Counted from the first letter of the stretch, positions 27,968 through 37,778 are shown. The stretch is 64,000 nucleotides of DNA from Sulfuricurvum sp. (GCA_030692765.1 JAUYUB010000021.1:21744-85743); one strand, 5' to 3'. Notes: generated by a model from the letters alone, not told the origin. A program made the numbers and translations.

Positions 27968-28813
27968 TTAATGGTGTAATGCTTCGACCAAAGCATCTGT
28001 GTAAATTGCGAATCCGACCGAAACGGTCTCTTCGTCTTTATAGCGTCCGCCCATGGCGTAGACTTCATTTTTTTCAATCACTCTAAAAAAGAGTTCATCG
28101 TAATACAGCATTTTAGCGTAATATAAAGGTGCAATAACATAATTAGGATATTGCAGTCCCATACAAAGCTTTTTGATTTTGAGCAACTCATCACGAATCA
28201 CATCTGGGACAATCTGTAAAAGAGGCTCAATTTGTTCTACTTTTTCAAGATAGACCAACTGTGTCAGCCACTCTAGCTTCAGTGATAAAAACTTTTCGAT
28301 ATTGACATGTCGAAAATCATCCAACTCTAAATTCAGCATTTCAGAGAGAACCCGAGGGATATTAATATTGGATATTTGCAACAGCGGTTCAATCTTTAAT
28401 GCACTGAGAATAGCCGTTGCTTCATTTAAAACAACCGATAAATTACATTCATCGATGATCTCTGCTCCCACCTGATACTGCTCAGTCGAGGGGAAACTGT
28501 ATACAGGCTGTATATAGAACCATTTTTTATGGGTTGTATTTGTTCCAAGTCTTTTTTTAATAATCCGAACAACATCAATCGTCGAATCCGCGCGTAAACT
28601 CATCGCATGATTTTTCACATCCCCTAAACGAAGCAACTCCCATTCATCGCTGACGCTTAGATGCTGATGATACGAAAATAAGGGGGTGACTATCTCCTCA
28701 AAGCCTGAAGCAGACAGCAGTTCGCTGGCTTTTGTCTCAATAAATCGTTTGGTTTTCGCTGTTCCTGCAAAATAGAGTCGTGAACCCTCAGGAATTTCGT
28801 GTTCGAATATCAT
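27968..28813 (-). CDS. hisZ: HisZ-like ATP phosphoribosyltransferase regulatory subunit
   Basis: This 281-residue protein is related to the histidyl-tRNA synthetase catalytic domain: MIFEHEIPEGSRLYF at the start, IVTPLFSYHQHL, the motif-2-like LRADSTIDVVRI and AMGGRYKDEE. It lacks the anticodon-binding domain and full synthetase signatures. HisZ pairs with the short form of HisG in histidine synthesis, which implies a short-form hisG elsewhere in the genome. It overlaps the aminotransferase stop by 4 bp and precedes purA. Confidence 0.8.
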   Translation of the reverse strand: MIFEHEIPEGSRLYFAGTAKTKRFIETKASELLSASGFEEIVTPLFSYHQHLSVSDEWELLRLGDVKNHAMSLRADSTIDVVRIIKKRLGTNTTHKKWFYIQPVYSFPSTEQYQVGAEIIDECNLSVVLNEATAILSALKIEPLLQISNINIPRVLSEMLNLELDDFRHVNIEKFLSLKLEWLTQLVYLEKVEQIEPLLQIVPDVIRDELLKIKKLCMGLQYPNYVIAPLYYAKMLYYDELFFRVIEKNEVYAMGGRYKDEETVSVGFAIYTDALVEALHH

Positions 28814-29922
28814 GCGTTACTGCCAAAATAGACGGTACTGAAGACTTTATTTGCCGTACCGTCGAACGTTCTGCGTCCTAGTTTTTCAAGTGCCAATTCA
28901 ATGCTGTTAACAACCCATGCCGCTTCATAGGCAGGGATAAGCCCCATATGATTGATACGAAAGATCAAATCTTTGATATGGTCCTGACCTCCCGCCATAT
29001 TGATCTCAAACTCTTTTTTAAGCATTGTACGAATCTTAGGCGCTTGTTCATCATCAATCGTTGTCATCGAATCCGCAGGGGTAGTTGGATAAATATGCAA
29101 TCCGATTGCCACCAGCGCTTCACGCGTTGCGCGTGCACGGCGTGCTGTTTCATCATACAATTTGCTCAAACCACCCTCAGCTTTAATACGATTAAGAACG
29201 CTTTCCAAACCAATAATCAATGTCGTTGCTGCCGTCCATGCGGTAGTATTTTTCTGCTGATTTTTGATCTCGGTTGCAAGGTTGAAATAATATCCCTTAC
29301 CTTTTCCGATTTTTTCGATTGCTGCACTCGAGAGACCCATAATAGCCAACCCAGGAGGGAGCATCAACGCTTTTTGGCTTCCTGAAATGAGACAATCAAT
29401 ATTGGTCACATCTATTTTCTCAACACCCACAGCCGTGATTCCATCGGCAATGACCATTATCGAAGGATTATGCGCTTTGACCGCAGCCGCAATCGCTTCG
29501 GCATTGTGACGAAGCCCACCTGCCGATTCACAAATTTGTATCGCTATCGCATCAATGTCAGGGTTAGCGTCCAATGCCGCTTGTACTTCTGCTACAGATG
29601 CAGCCGTATCCCACTCGTGCTTGATCTCGACATTGGCAATCCCATGTGCCGCTGCAATCTTTCCAAAACGTTCGCCGAATTTTCCAGAGTTGATCGAAAG
29701 AAGTTTAGCGTGTGTCAGATTAGTCACTGCGGCTTCCATCGCACCTGTTCCTGAAGAGGCCAACATAAGCACTTCGGACATTCCAAGTAGCTCAAACAAC
29801 AAAGCACGGGTGCGCTCAAAAATCGCTTCGAACTCTGGTGTGCGATGATGCAGCGTTTCCCCTGCCATTGCGATACGTACGGATTCAGGTACTGGAGTAG
29901 GGCCTGGGGTAAAGAGGAGCAT
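28810..29922 (-). CDS. Class V aminotransferase (alanine/serine-glyoxylate type)
   Basis: This 370-residue PLP enzyme begins LLFTPGPTPVPESV, typical of the serine-pyruvate/alanine-glyoxylate group. LASSGTGAMEAAV binds the cofactor phosphate and K184 (SGSQKALMLPPG) should carry PLP. In Campylobacterota these genes were often labelled as a hydrogenase subunit, a historical misnaming. It heads the operon with hisZ, purA, fliJ and motE. A link to glyoxylate, serine or alanine metabolism is likely; the exact pair of substrates is not readable. Confidence 0.88.
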   Translation of the reverse strand: MLLFTPGPTPVPESVRIAMAGETLHHRTPEFEAIFERTRALLFELLGMSEVLMLASSGTGAMEAAVTNLTHAKLLSINSGKFGERFGKIAAAHGIANVEIKHEWDTAASVAEVQAALDANPDIDAIAIQICESAGGLRHNAEAIAAAVKAHNPSIMVIADGITAVGVEKIDVTNIDCLISGSQKALMLPPGLAIMGLSSAAIEKIGKGKGYYFNLATEIKNQQKNTTAWTAATTLIIGLESVLNRIKAEGGLSKLYDETARRARATREALVAIGLHIYPTTPADSMTTIDDEQAPKIRTMLKKEFEINMAGGQDHIKDLIFRINHMGLIPAYEAAWVVNSIELALEKLGRRTFDGTANKVFSTVYFGSNA

Positions 29923-29969
29923 TGTTTTCCTTGTGATTTAGGAGTAAAAATTTATCAGAAATTGTGCGA

Positions 29970-29975
29970 ATTATA
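29970..29975 (-). promoter_or_regulatory. Putative -10 box of the aminotransferase-hisZ-purA operon
   Basis: TATAAT within TTGTTATAATTCG on the minus strand, 48 bp before the aminotransferase ATG. Confidence 0.5.
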
Positions 29976-30047
29976 ACAAATGACAGGTTAGTACTCCTTT
30001 AAGATTGCCATTAGTGTGTTAGAATTACGCTAAAAAAAGAGACATTA

Positions 30048-30827
30048 ATGACACTATTTGACGCTATTCTCCTAGGTGCTCTTGAAGGGGTAACCGAATT
30101 TTTACCAGTCTCCTCTACGGGTCACCTCATCCTCGCGTCCCAACTATTGGGGATACAACAAACTGCGGCACACAAAGCGTTCGAGGTCTCTATACAACTT
30201 GGTAGTATCCTCGCTGTCTTGTTCTTATACGCTAAACATCTCATGAATGATAAAACCCTCTGGATTAAACTCGCCGTCGCATTCGTCCCTACGGGTGTTT
30301 TTGGATTATTGTTCTACAAACACATCAAAGCACTGTTTGGAGTTGAGACGGTGAGCTTTATGCTAATCGCTGGAGGATTTGTGTTCTTGGCAGTTGAGTA
30401 TATCCGACGTGATAAAGCCATCGATGCAGGCAAAGGGCTCGATGAACTTAGCTACAAAGAAGCTTTTATGATCGGAGTGTTTCAAAGTCTTTCGATGGTA
30501 CCAGGGACAAGCCGTTCAGGTGCCACCATCATCGGAGGGCTGTTCTTAGGTTTAAAACGCAAAGCTGCCGCTGAATTTTCATTTCTTCTGGCTATTCCTA
30601 CGATGATCGTCGCAACTGCCTATGATCTGCTCAAACATCGCCATGAAATGGTCGTAGATGACTATACCATGCTCTCAGTTGCGTTTGTCACCGCATTTAT
30701 CTTCGCCTTTTTCACGGTCAAAATGTTTGTGGGCTTTGTGAGCCGTCATACCTTTACACCGTTTGCAATCTATCGGATTATCGTAGGGATTATTTTTCTA
30801 ACCATTATCGGAAGTATTCCTGTTTAA
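30048..30827 (+). CDS. uppP: Undecaprenyl-diphosphatase (UppP/BacA)
   Basis: UppP recycles undecaprenyl diphosphate to the monophosphate lipid carrier for peptidoglycan and surface glycans. The 259-residue integral membrane protein shows EGVTEFLPVSSTGHLIL near the start and the PGTSRSGATIIGG motif, the two conserved catalytic regions. About eight hydrophobic segments are present. It ends convergently with rdgB, sharing stop bases. Confidence 0.97.
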   Translation: MTLFDAILLGALEGVTEFLPVSSTGHLILASQLLGIQQTAAHKAFEVSIQLGSILAVLFLYAKHLMNDKTLWIKLAVAFVPTGVFGLLFYKHIKALFGVETVSFMLIAGGFVFLAVEYIRRDKAIDAGKGLDELSYKEAFMIGVFQSLSMVPGTSRSGATIIGGLFLGLKRKAAAEFSFLLAIPTMIVATAYDLLKHRHEMVVDDYTMLSVAFVTAFIFAFFTVKMFVGFVSRHTFTPFAIYRIIVGIIFLTIIGSIPV

Positions 30828-31426
30828 GAACGCTGAAACCTGATCTGATCAATCAAAATCTTCGCCAGATTGAGTGCTTTAGAGCGGTGTGAAAGCCCAA
30901 CTTTGACTTCACTGTTTAGCTCTCCCAAGGTTTGCGTAAACCCACTAGGTGTAAAAATAGGATCGTATCCAAATCCATTCTCCCCCCTCACATAGATGGA
31001 GACATCCCCGTACATCCAGCCATGAACACAACTTTCACCCTCTTTGGAGACGATTGCAATCGCTGCAGTGTAGTGAGCAGGCGAAGATTCAAAACCTCCG
31101 TTTTTCACACCTTCTACGATTTTGTTTAAGTTGTCTCTATCACTACACCCCTCACCCGCATAACGCGCGCTGTAAATCCCTGGAGCACCGCCCAGTACAT
31201 CCACACTGATACCGCTGTCATCCGCAATAACCACCGCATCTGCATCACCTAAAGCACGATAAACAGCACGTGCTTTGATCAGTGCATTTTCTTTGAACGT
31301 CTCACCGTCTTCGATGATCTCGAAAGCTTCCATTAGCTCAGTATACGGGAAAACCTCTCGGTCATGAAACAGTTCTTTGATCTCTCGAACTTTACCCTTA
31401 TTGGAGGTGGCTAAAACGATGCGCAT
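30824..31426 (-). CDS. rdgB: XTP/dITP diphosphatase (RdgB/HAM1)
   Basis: RdgB removes non-canonical purine triphosphates from the nucleotide pool. From ATG 31426 it has 200 residues: MRIVLATSNKGKVREIKELF, ENALIKARAV, ADDSGISVDVLGGAPGIYSARYAG and GFGYDPIFTPSGF, all family signatures. The open frame runs back to 31486, but AGGAA before 31426 and the family's usual start support the shorter form. Convergent with uppP and divergent from an MFS gene. Confidence 0.96.
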   Translation of the reverse strand: MRIVLATSNKGKVREIKELFHDREVFPYTELMEAFEIIEDGETFKENALIKARAVYRALGDADAVVIADDSGISVDVLGGAPGIYSARYAGEGCSDRDNLNKIVEGVKNGGFESSPAHYTAAIAIVSKEGESCVHGWMYGDVSIYVRGENGFGYDPIFTPSGFTQTLGELNSEVKVGLSHRSKALNLAKILIDQIRFQRS

Positions 31427-31491
31427 GCTTTCATTCCTTAGTGTAGTCTTAGTCATTGTGACCGCATAGCGTTTTCTTGTCCACAATATAT

Positions 31492-31497
31492 TATAAT
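31492..31497 (+). promoter_or_regulatory. Putative -10 box of the MFS gene
   Basis: TATAAT in ATTATAATAACGG, 32 bp before the GTG start of the transporter gene. Confidence 0.45.
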
Positions 31498-31529
31498 AAC
31501 GGCAATTTTATCTCATCAAAGGTCACAGC

Positions 31530-32852
31530 GTGTTTAAAACAGTCATGCCTCTCTCTGCGATTTTATCGCTTCGCTTTTTCGGTCTTTTTTTGGTCTTACC
31601 CGTACTTTCGGCGTATGCCCTGACTCTCAAAGGGGCTACGCCTCTGCTTATCGGTGTAATTGTGGGCGGTTATGCCCTCACTCAGGCTATCTTTCAACTC
31701 CCATTTGGGATCATGAGCGACAAGATCGGTCGTAAACCGACATTGGTCATTGGTTTAGTCATCTTTTTGGTTGGCTCGATCATTTGTGCGGTAAGTACCG
31801 ATATTTATACCCTGATGTTCGGACGTTTTTTGCAAGGATCAGGGGCAATAGGTGCCGTTATCCCCGCCATGATCAGTGATTTAGTCAGCGAAGAGTCCAG
31901 AGGCAAAGCCATGGCACTTATGGGCGGAAGTATCGCAATGAGCTTTGCTTTTGCTATGGGATTGGGACCTGTTATCGCAGCACACTACGGTATTGGCTCA
32001 TTGTTTTGGATAGCAGCGATTTTATCCATTCTCTCTATGATTATTTTGTTTACCAAGGTTCCGACACCACCGCGTATTCATCACATCTATCACTCGACTA
32101 CTACAACACGTGATATCATAAAAGACCCCAACCTTCTGAATATGATCATCATTAACGGAATGCAAAAAGGGCTTATGACGGTTGCGTTCGTCCTTATTCC
32201 TATCTTGCTCACGCAAGGTGAATACGGATTTAACTGGGAAAAAGCAGAGCTATGGAAAGTGTATGTACCTGCTTTGATCGCAGGGCTTATCGCTATGGGA
32301 CCTGCTGCGGTGTTTGGGGAAAAGCACAACAAACCAAAACAGATTTTTCTCATCTCTATCGTCTTGTTTATCATTTCATTTACCCTCATGGGTTTTGCAA
32401 CCCAAAACTGGGAGTTTATCGTCGGCGTTATCAGCTTCTTCATGGCCTTTAACATGATGGAGCCTTTGGTTCAGTCAATGATCAGCAAACTTGCAAGAGT
32501 ACATCAAAAAGGGGCAGCCCTTGGAATCGCCAACGGCTTTGCTTACCTTATGACGTTTGTCGGCGGTATCGTAGCAGGTCTTGCTCTTGAGTATGCAACC
32601 AAAGAAGCATTGTCTATCGGATTAGTCGTTGTTTCTACGTTATGGCTTTTATGGACAATGAAGCTTAATAATCCACACCGCTTCTCTCATTTGTACATAC
32701 CGAGAGAACACGTTGATGAAGAAAAACTAATGACATTGGAACATGAGCATATTGCAGAGTGGTATATCAATGAAACTGAGAATCTTGTTGTGGTTAAGTA
32801 TCGTAAAGAGATGATGGATGAAGAAACAATTAAAGCAAAAATAATGAAGTAA
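31530..32852 (+). CDS. MFS transporter with C-terminal soluble domain (YajR-like)
   Basis: This 440-residue major facilitator has 12 predicted membrane segments. The loop 2-3 motif is GIMSDKIGRKPTLVIG, and GRFLQGSGAIGAVIPAMISD fits the drug/proton antiporter group. The last 50 or so residues form a small soluble domain (HEHIAEWYINETENLVVVKY...) that recalls the C-terminal domain of YajR. The start is GTG 31530 with AAAGG upstream. The substrate is unknown; export of small molecules is a fair guess. Confidence 0.85.
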   Translation: MFKTVMPLSAILSLRFFGLFLVLPVLSAYALTLKGATPLLIGVIVGGYALTQAIFQLPFGIMSDKIGRKPTLVIGLVIFLVGSIICAVSTDIYTLMFGRFLQGSGAIGAVIPAMISDLVSEESRGKAMALMGGSIAMSFAFAMGLGPVIAAHYGIGSLFWIAAILSILSMIILFTKVPTPPRIHHIYHSTTTTRDIIKDPNLLNMIIINGMQKGLMTVAFVLIPILLTQGEYGFNWEKAELWKVYVPALIAGLIAMGPAAVFGEKHNKPKQIFLISIVLFIISFTLMGFATQNWEFIVGVISFFMAFNMMEPLVQSMISKLARVHQKGAALGIANGFAYLMTFVGGIVAGLALEYATKEALSIGLVVVSTLWLLWTMKLNNPHRFSHLYIPREHVDEEKLMTLEHEHIAEWYINETENLVVVKYRKEMMDEETIKAKIMK

Positions 32853-32856
32853 GTGG

Positions 32857-34056
32857 TTAGAGTTTAATTACTCTAACCAATGTTCCCGCTTCCAAGTCAC
32901 CATCTTCCTCACCGCAAATCATCAAAGCAGCATTGCCCAATAAGTTTGTCAGAATCGCAGAACTTCCGGCCTTTTTGCCTTCAAAATCAACCCAATAGCG
33001 TCCATCTTCAAAATGCAAATTACATGCTGTAAATTCGCTTTTATTGGAGCGTTTGGCAAAAGGGACTTTGAGAGTTGCTTCTATGGGTTCATACGGATTC
33101 GCACAACCCATCATACGTGCCATCAAAGGCGCAACATAGAGGATAAACGTCACCGTAGACGAATAGGCAAAGCCAGGCAATGAGACGATGAATTTTGATC
33201 CGCGTTGAGCCACCATGACATGCTGACCGGGTTTAATATTGACCCCTTTGAAGATAACCTCAGCCCCCAGCTTTGGAACAATGTGTTTAACAAAATCGTA
33301 ATCCCCGACACTCACGCCGCCCGTACTGACGACAATATCACTCGATCGCAGCGCTTCATCAAAACGCTCCATAATACCCTGCTTATCATCTCCAACAATG
33401 CCCATTCCAATAGCTTCGCCACCAAGTTGATTCACCAATGCTTCAAGCGTATAGTTGTTGGAGCTGCGGATTTGTCCCGCATGATGTTGCGTTTGTCCAA
33501 TATCCAGAATCTCGCTTCCCGTGGCAATGATACTTACACGCGGACGTTGAGCCACCGAAACCATCACTTGATTAATTCCAGCCATTACTCCAATCTCAGC
33601 AAAACCGATCGTTGTTCCTCGTGCAATTAAAATCTCTCCAGCTTTGTAGCTCTCACCAACAGGACGAACGGCGAATCCTGCGGGAACCGGCTTGTCAATC
33701 ATAATCAAACCATCATTAACCGTTACATTTTCAATAGGGATAAGAGTATCTGAGCCAAGCGGCATTAACGAGCCCGTAAATGTTTTAATGCAAATCCCGC
33801 TCTCAACTTGGGCTACTTCATCCGCACCTGCAGGATTGTCACCTAAAATAGCGAGCGCCTTATGCTCTGCAAAGTCTGTATGGATCATTGCATATCCATC
33901 CATTGCAGATGTGGGATGGGTCGGATAATCTTCCTGCGCAACAATATCTTCAGCAAGAACTCGTCCCAATGCCGCAGTCAAAAAAACGCGTTCACTGCGT
34001 ATAGCACCTACAGGTAAAAGACTGATCATATTTTGAGACGTTTCGTATGAGATCAT
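32857..34056 (-). CDS. moeA: Molybdopterin molybdenumtransferase
   Basis: MoeA inserts molybdate into adenylated molybdopterin. The 399 residues show EDYPTHPTSAMDGYAM near the start, GTLIPIENV, the PGQHVMVAQ region, VSTGGVSVGDYDFVK and SLPGFAYSS with the late C-terminal domain. The frame overlaps the moaE stop by 4 bp. Molybdenum cofactor would serve enzymes such as nitrate, formate or sulphur-oxidising reductases elsewhere. Confidence 0.96.
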   Translation of the reverse strand: MISYETSQNMISLLPVGAIRSERVFLTAALGRVLAEDIVAQEDYPTHPTSAMDGYAMIHTDFAEHKALAILGDNPAGADEVAQVESGICIKTFTGSLMPLGSDTLIPIENVTVNDGLIMIDKPVPAGFAVRPVGESYKAGEILIARGTTIGFAEIGVMAGINQVMVSVAQRPRVSIIATGSEILDIGQTQHHAGQIRSSNNYTLEALVNQLGGEAIGMGIVGDDKQGIMERFDEALRSSDIVVSTGGVSVGDYDFVKHIVPKLGAEVIFKGVNIKPGQHVMVAQRGSKFIVSLPGFAYSSTVTFILYVAPLMARMMGCANPYEPIEATLKVPFAKRSNKSEFTACNLHFEDGRYWVDFEGKKAGSSAILTNLLGNAALMICGEEDGDLEAGTLVRVIKL

Positions 34057-34499
34057 GATTTTACTCCTAAAATACCTGCACCTGCAATCGCGGTTGAGCG
34101 TTCACGTGCATAGATACGTTCACCGTTTATAAGATCGTATTTCCATATAGGGGCTGAGGCTTTAAAATCTTCTACAAATTGTTCGATTATTTCGAGTGCC
34201 ACACGCCGTTTTGGCGAAAAAACCGCCGCAATATACGACGATTCATGCACCAAAACATCACCCTGGCTGTGTGCCATTTTCAGTGTTGCTCCCAGAGGTG
34301 CCACTTTTGCCACCCACGCATCAAACCAGCTGTTTAAAATGGGTTCATAGACATCAAAGCTCAATCCCTCTATCCCGTCTTCCGCGCGAACAGTTCCCAC
34401 AAACGGAATATATGCTCCATAATTACTGGTTGACTCCTGAGCATACCAACGCGTTAAAATCTCAGGAACATTCAATGCCCCCTCGTGAAGCTCTAACAT
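34053..34499 (-). CDS. moaE: Molybdopterin synthase catalytic subunit
   Basis: MoaE, with thiocarboxylated MoaD, adds dithiolene sulphur to precursor Z. From ATG 34499 it has 148 residues: YGAYIPFVGTVRAED, the LSFDVYEP segment, MAHSQGDVLVHESSYIAAVFSPKRRVALE and the lysine in PIWKYD. GGAGG lies six bases before this ATG; ATG 34505, which overlaps the moaD stop as ATGA, is the alternative. Confidence 0.93.
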   Translation of the reverse strand: MLELHEGALNVPEILTRWYAQESTSNYGAYIPFVGTVRAEDGIEGLSFDVYEPILNSWFDAWVAKVAPLGATLKMAHSQGDVLVHESSYIAAVFSPKRRVALEIIEQFVEDFKASAPIWKYDLINGERIYARERSTAIAGAGILGVKS

Positions 34500-34501
34500 C
34501 C

Positions 34502-34723
34502 TCATCCTCCGCATACCGGAGGTAGAAGTGATACTTTATCGCCGTCTTTGAGTACAGTGTCCAAGGATGCTACCAGCGTATCATTGACAGCAACTGCACA
34601 GCTTTCAATCCATTGTCCCATTTGGGCATCTTCTTTTAAAACACGCGCAACATCATGCAGTGTTGAAGCTTCCATAGTTAACACAGGCTTCTTAATCGGT
34701 CCTAAAAATTCTACAGTTATCAT
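34502..34723 (-). CDS. moaD: Molybdopterin synthase sulphur carrier subunit
   Basis: A ubiquitin-fold sulphur carrier of 73 residues from ATG 34723, ending in the required Gly-Gly (PPVCGG) that becomes the thiocarboxylate. The VSLLPPVCGG end is the family mark. It overlaps moaE. It is the first gene of moaD-moaE-moeA. Confidence 0.93.
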   Translation of the reverse strand: MITVEFLGPIKKPVLTMEASTLHDVARVLKEDAQMGQWIESCAVAVNDTLVASLDTVLKDGDKVSLLPPVCGG

Positions 34724-34757
34724 CAAAATTCCCCACAAATCCTATTGTAATTTTAGT

Positions 34758-34763
34758 ATAATA
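34758..34763 (+). promoter_or_regulatory. Putative -10 box of mqnA
   Basis: TATAAT in TTAGTATAATAGC, 23-28 bp before the mqnA start codon, in the moaD/mqnA divergent spacer. Confidence 0.55.
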
Positions 34764-34785
34764 GCACCTCTTAGATAAAAAGGTT

Positions 34786-35484
34786 TTGATTGTGATTTTT
34801 GGGAAAATAGATTTTTTAAACCTCTTGCCTTTTCACGTTTTTATGAAACGCTACGCCAAAACACTTAAAGTCCATCAAAGCCTCAATTACCACAAAGGGG
34901 TCCCCTCAACGCTTAACCGATCATTTGCCGCACGACGTATTGACGCCGCATTTATTTCGAGTATTGCTGCACGAAATTGCCACCATTTTAATGTTGGAAT
35001 TGTCGCCAAAAGAAGTGTTCTCAGTGTTCTTTCATTGCCCAGTAAAATACACAAAGACGATACCCAATCCGCAACCTCCAATCTCCTTGCACAAATATTG
35101 GACATTGATGGAGAGGTGCTCATCGGTGATAAAGCGCTGCGTTATTATTACGGTGGTGGTGAATGCATCGACTTGTCACAAGCTTGGTATAACAAAACAC
35201 ATTTGCCCTTCGTTTTTGCTCTGCTGTGTACCCATCATCACCAACATGAGCTCAAGCGCCTCAGCCATGCTTTTATCTGCAAACCAATCAAAATTCCACA
35301 CTATATTTTAAAAGACAATGCCCACAAAAGCAATCTTACTCCAGCACAAATTCGGCATTATTTACATCATATTACCTATCGTATCGGCGAGAAAGAAAGA
35401 CGAGGGTTTAAGCGGTTTATGAAGGAAGCGAAAGAAAAAAGATTGGTTCCCCCACTGGGGACCATCCGATATACATCAGTATGA
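34786..35484 (+). CDS. mqnA: Chorismate dehydratase MqnA, futalosine menaquinone pathway
   Basis: MqnA turns chorismate into 3-enolpyruvyl benzoate, the first step of the futalosine route to menaquinone used by Campylobacterota. The 232 residues start with the family's GKIDFLNLLPFHVF segment, then GVPSTLNRSFAARRIDAAFISS and GEVLIGDKALRYYYGG with DLSQAWYNKTHLPFVFA. It starts at TTG with AAGG upstream. The 3' end overlaps convergent gltX by 9 bp. Confidence 0.9.
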   Translation: MIVIFGKIDFLNLLPFHVFMKRYAKTLKVHQSLNYHKGVPSTLNRSFAARRIDAAFISSIAARNCHHFNVGIVAKRSVLSVLSLPSKIHKDDTQSATSNLLAQILDIDGEVLIGDKALRYYYGGGECIDLSQAWYNKTHLPFVFALLCTHHHQHELKRLSHAFICKPIKIPHYILKDNAHKSNLTPAQIRHYLHHITYRIGEKERRGFKRFMKEAKEKRLVPPLGTIRYTSV

Positions 35485-36858
35485 AATAAGGGTATTAATC
35501 CGAGCCAATGTTTCTTCAACACCAATAATCGCCATAACGCTGTCAAGTCCAGGACCAGAAAGTTTACCTAGTAAGGCAATACGAAGAGGTTGACCGATCT
35601 TGCCAAATCCGATCCCCATTTCAGCCACAACACTCTCCATGACATGATGATAATCACTTGGTAAATGAAGTTCTTGAGCCGATTTTAATGCTGCTGCAAA
35701 ATTTTCCAATACTTCTCTGCTGTCTTCTTTGTACCCTTTTTTCAGTACCGCTTCGTCAAAAACCGCTGGAGCTGCCAAAATCTCTGCCGTGAGCACGGCC
35801 ATTTCTGCCAATGTCTTAGCACGTTCTTTGACCGCATCGAGTAAAATCTCCCGTTTATCATGACTGATTAACATAACACCGTGGAACTCCAACAGTTCAC
35901 ACAGCTTTTCATTACTCATATTTTTGAGATAGTGACTGTTCAGCCAATCGAGTTTTTCGACATTGTACACTGACGCTGAACGGTTGATGTCACTTGGATC
36001 AAATAACTCCAACATTTCTTCCATCGAGAAAATTTCCTGATCTCCATGACTCCAACCCAATCGCACCAAAAAGTTCAACAATGCTTCAGGCGTATACCCC
36101 AGAGTTTTATACGCCATGACATCGGTAGCCCCATCGCGTTTTGAGAGCTTTTTACCGTCATGGTTATGAATCATCGGTACATGGAAAAACTTAGGAAGCG
36201 GGAATCCAAGCGCTTGATACACCACAATCTGCTTTGGCGTATTAGAGAGATGGTCATCCCCCCGTATCACATCGGTCACACCCATAAGTGCATCGTCTAC
36301 TGCTACGACAAAGTTGTACGTTGGGGTACCGTCTGAGCGGGCAATGATAAAATCATCCAAAATGTCCTGAACGTTAAAGACCACGTCCCCTTTGACACCG
36401 TCATGAACCGTAATACTTCCTTCCAAAGGAGCTTTGATACGGATAACTGCCTCGCGCCCCTCAGGTGAAGTTCCTGTAAAATCGCGATAACGGTTGTCAT
36501 ATTTTGGACGTTCTTTGCGTTGTGTTTGTTCTTCACGTAAAGCTTCCAACTCTTCTTTGGACATGTAACACTTATATGCTTTGCCTGCATCGAGCAATTT
36601 TTGAACGTACTCCTGATAAATAGGTAAACGACTGGATTGATATTCAATCGTTCCATCATGTTTTAGTCCTACCCACTTAAACGCTTCGACAATCGCCAAT
36701 GCCGCCGCTTCATCGTTTCGGCTAAAATCGGTATCTTCTATACGCAATAAAAAAGTCCCGTTGTTTTTACGTGCCCACAGATAGCTTAACAATGCCGTGC
36801 GAAGACCTCCGATATGCAAATATCCTGTCGGACTAGGGGCGAAACGTGTAACTACCAT
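35476..36858 (-). CDS. gltX: Glutamyl-tRNA synthetase
   Basis: This 460-residue class I synthetase has FAPSPTGYLHIGGLRTAL at the start (HIGH motif), KLSKRDGATDV as the KMSKS-type loop and DDHLSNTPKQIV. Campylobacterota usually carry two GltX forms, one of which can charge tRNA-Gln for GatCAB; which of the two this is cannot be settled by eye. Its end overlaps mqnA. Confidence 0.95.
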   Translation of the reverse strand: MVVTRFAPSPTGYLHIGGLRTALLSYLWARKNNGTFLLRIEDTDFSRNDEAAALAIVEAFKWVGLKHDGTIEYQSSRLPIYQEYVQKLLDAGKAYKCYMSKEELEALREEQTQRKERPKYDNRYRDFTGTSPEGREAVIRIKAPLEGSITVHDGVKGDVVFNVQDILDDFIIARSDGTPTYNFVVAVDDALMGVTDVIRGDDHLSNTPKQIVVYQALGFPLPKFFHVPMIHNHDGKKLSKRDGATDVMAYKTLGYTPEALLNFLVRLGWSHGDQEIFSMEEMLELFDPSDINRSASVYNVEKLDWLNSHYLKNMSNEKLCELLEFHGVMLISHDKREILLDAVKERAKTLAEMAVLTAEILAAPAVFDEAVLKKGYKEDSREVLENFAAALKSAQELHLPSDYHHVMESVVAEMGIGFGKIGQPLRIALLGKLSGPGLDSVMAIIGVEETLARINTLISY

Positions 36859-36944
36859 GTGAAAATCCTTTTTTACAATTGTTGAATTTTAGTTTAGACT
36901 AGGTTAAATGCGGGTAAAATAGGCCATTATCTCAAGGAGCTTTG

Positions 36945-37778
36945 ATGCGTTCACTCATCCTCTCGTCGTTATTACTGACCTTTGCTTTTGGTGCCCCTGT
37001 CGGCGGCGTCGCAGTATTGGTCAAAAACACTCCAATCACTCTGTATGAAATCACTCAAGAGATGAAACAAAGCGGAACCGATGCCACCAAAAGTGCCGAT
37101 ACGCTCATTCGAAAAAAGCTGGAGCAGCTAGAAGCCCAAGAAAAAAAGATCTCCGTCAGCGCTTCTGAAATAAAAGAAGAAATGGAGCGGATGGGCAAGC
37201 AAAATAATCTTACCATGGAACAATTTCTCGATGCTATGAAAACGGCTCGTGGAATCGATGAGAGTGATTTGAAAGCCAAAGTTGAAGAGAGTATACGCGG
37301 TCAGAAACTTTACAGCAGTATTGCAATGTCCAAAATGGCGCAACCAACACCTACCGAAGAAGCAGAGTACTATCAGCTTCACCTTGATGAATTTTCACAT
37401 CCTGACAGCTATGAGGTAACCATATACGTTGCCAATTCAGCCCAAACGCTTCAAGCTAAAATCGAAGACCCAATGCGTGACGTTCCCAATATATCCACTA
37501 AAGATGAAAAGATCCCTGCAAAAAATATCAATCCTCAGTTATCACAAATTTTAAATAAAATAGAAGTAGGAAAATTCGGACCCATCCTGCCCAATGGCAA
37601 AGAGAGCTTTATGAGTTTTTACATGAAAGATAAACAAAACTTGATCACCGAAAATCTCGATACCGTTCGTCCTCAAATTACCAATATGATCATGGGAGAA
37701 AAACGTAATCAGGTTTTGAACGATTACTTCACTAGATTACGTCTCAGTGCAGATATAAAAGTTCTCCGACTTCCCTAA
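36945..37778 (+). CDS. SurA/PEB4-like periplasmic chaperone
   Basis: This 277-residue secreted protein has a signal peptide (to about A17) and a SurA-type N-terminal helical domain with IRKKLEQLEAQEKKISVSASEIKEEMERM. The region from 140 to 240 is where a PPIase domain would be and is degenerate, and a C-terminal helix completes the chaperone fold. It resembles PEB4/CBF2 of Campylobacter, which helps outer-membrane proteins to fold. ATG 36945 is chosen with AAGGAG upstream; the frame begins one codon earlier with TTG. Confidence 0.82.
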   Translation: MRSLILSSLLLTFAFGAPVGGVAVLVKNTPITLYEITQEMKQSGTDATKSADTLIRKKLEQLEAQEKKISVSASEIKEEMERMGKQNNLTMEQFLDAMKTARGIDESDLKAKVEESIRGQKLYSSIAMSKMAQPTPTEEAEYYQLHLDEFSHPDSYEVTIYVANSAQTLQAKIEDPMRDVPNISTKDEKIPAKNINPQLSQILNKIEVGKFGPILPNGKESFMSFYMKDKQNLITENLDTVRPQITNMIMGEKRNQVLNDYFTRLRLSADIKVLRLP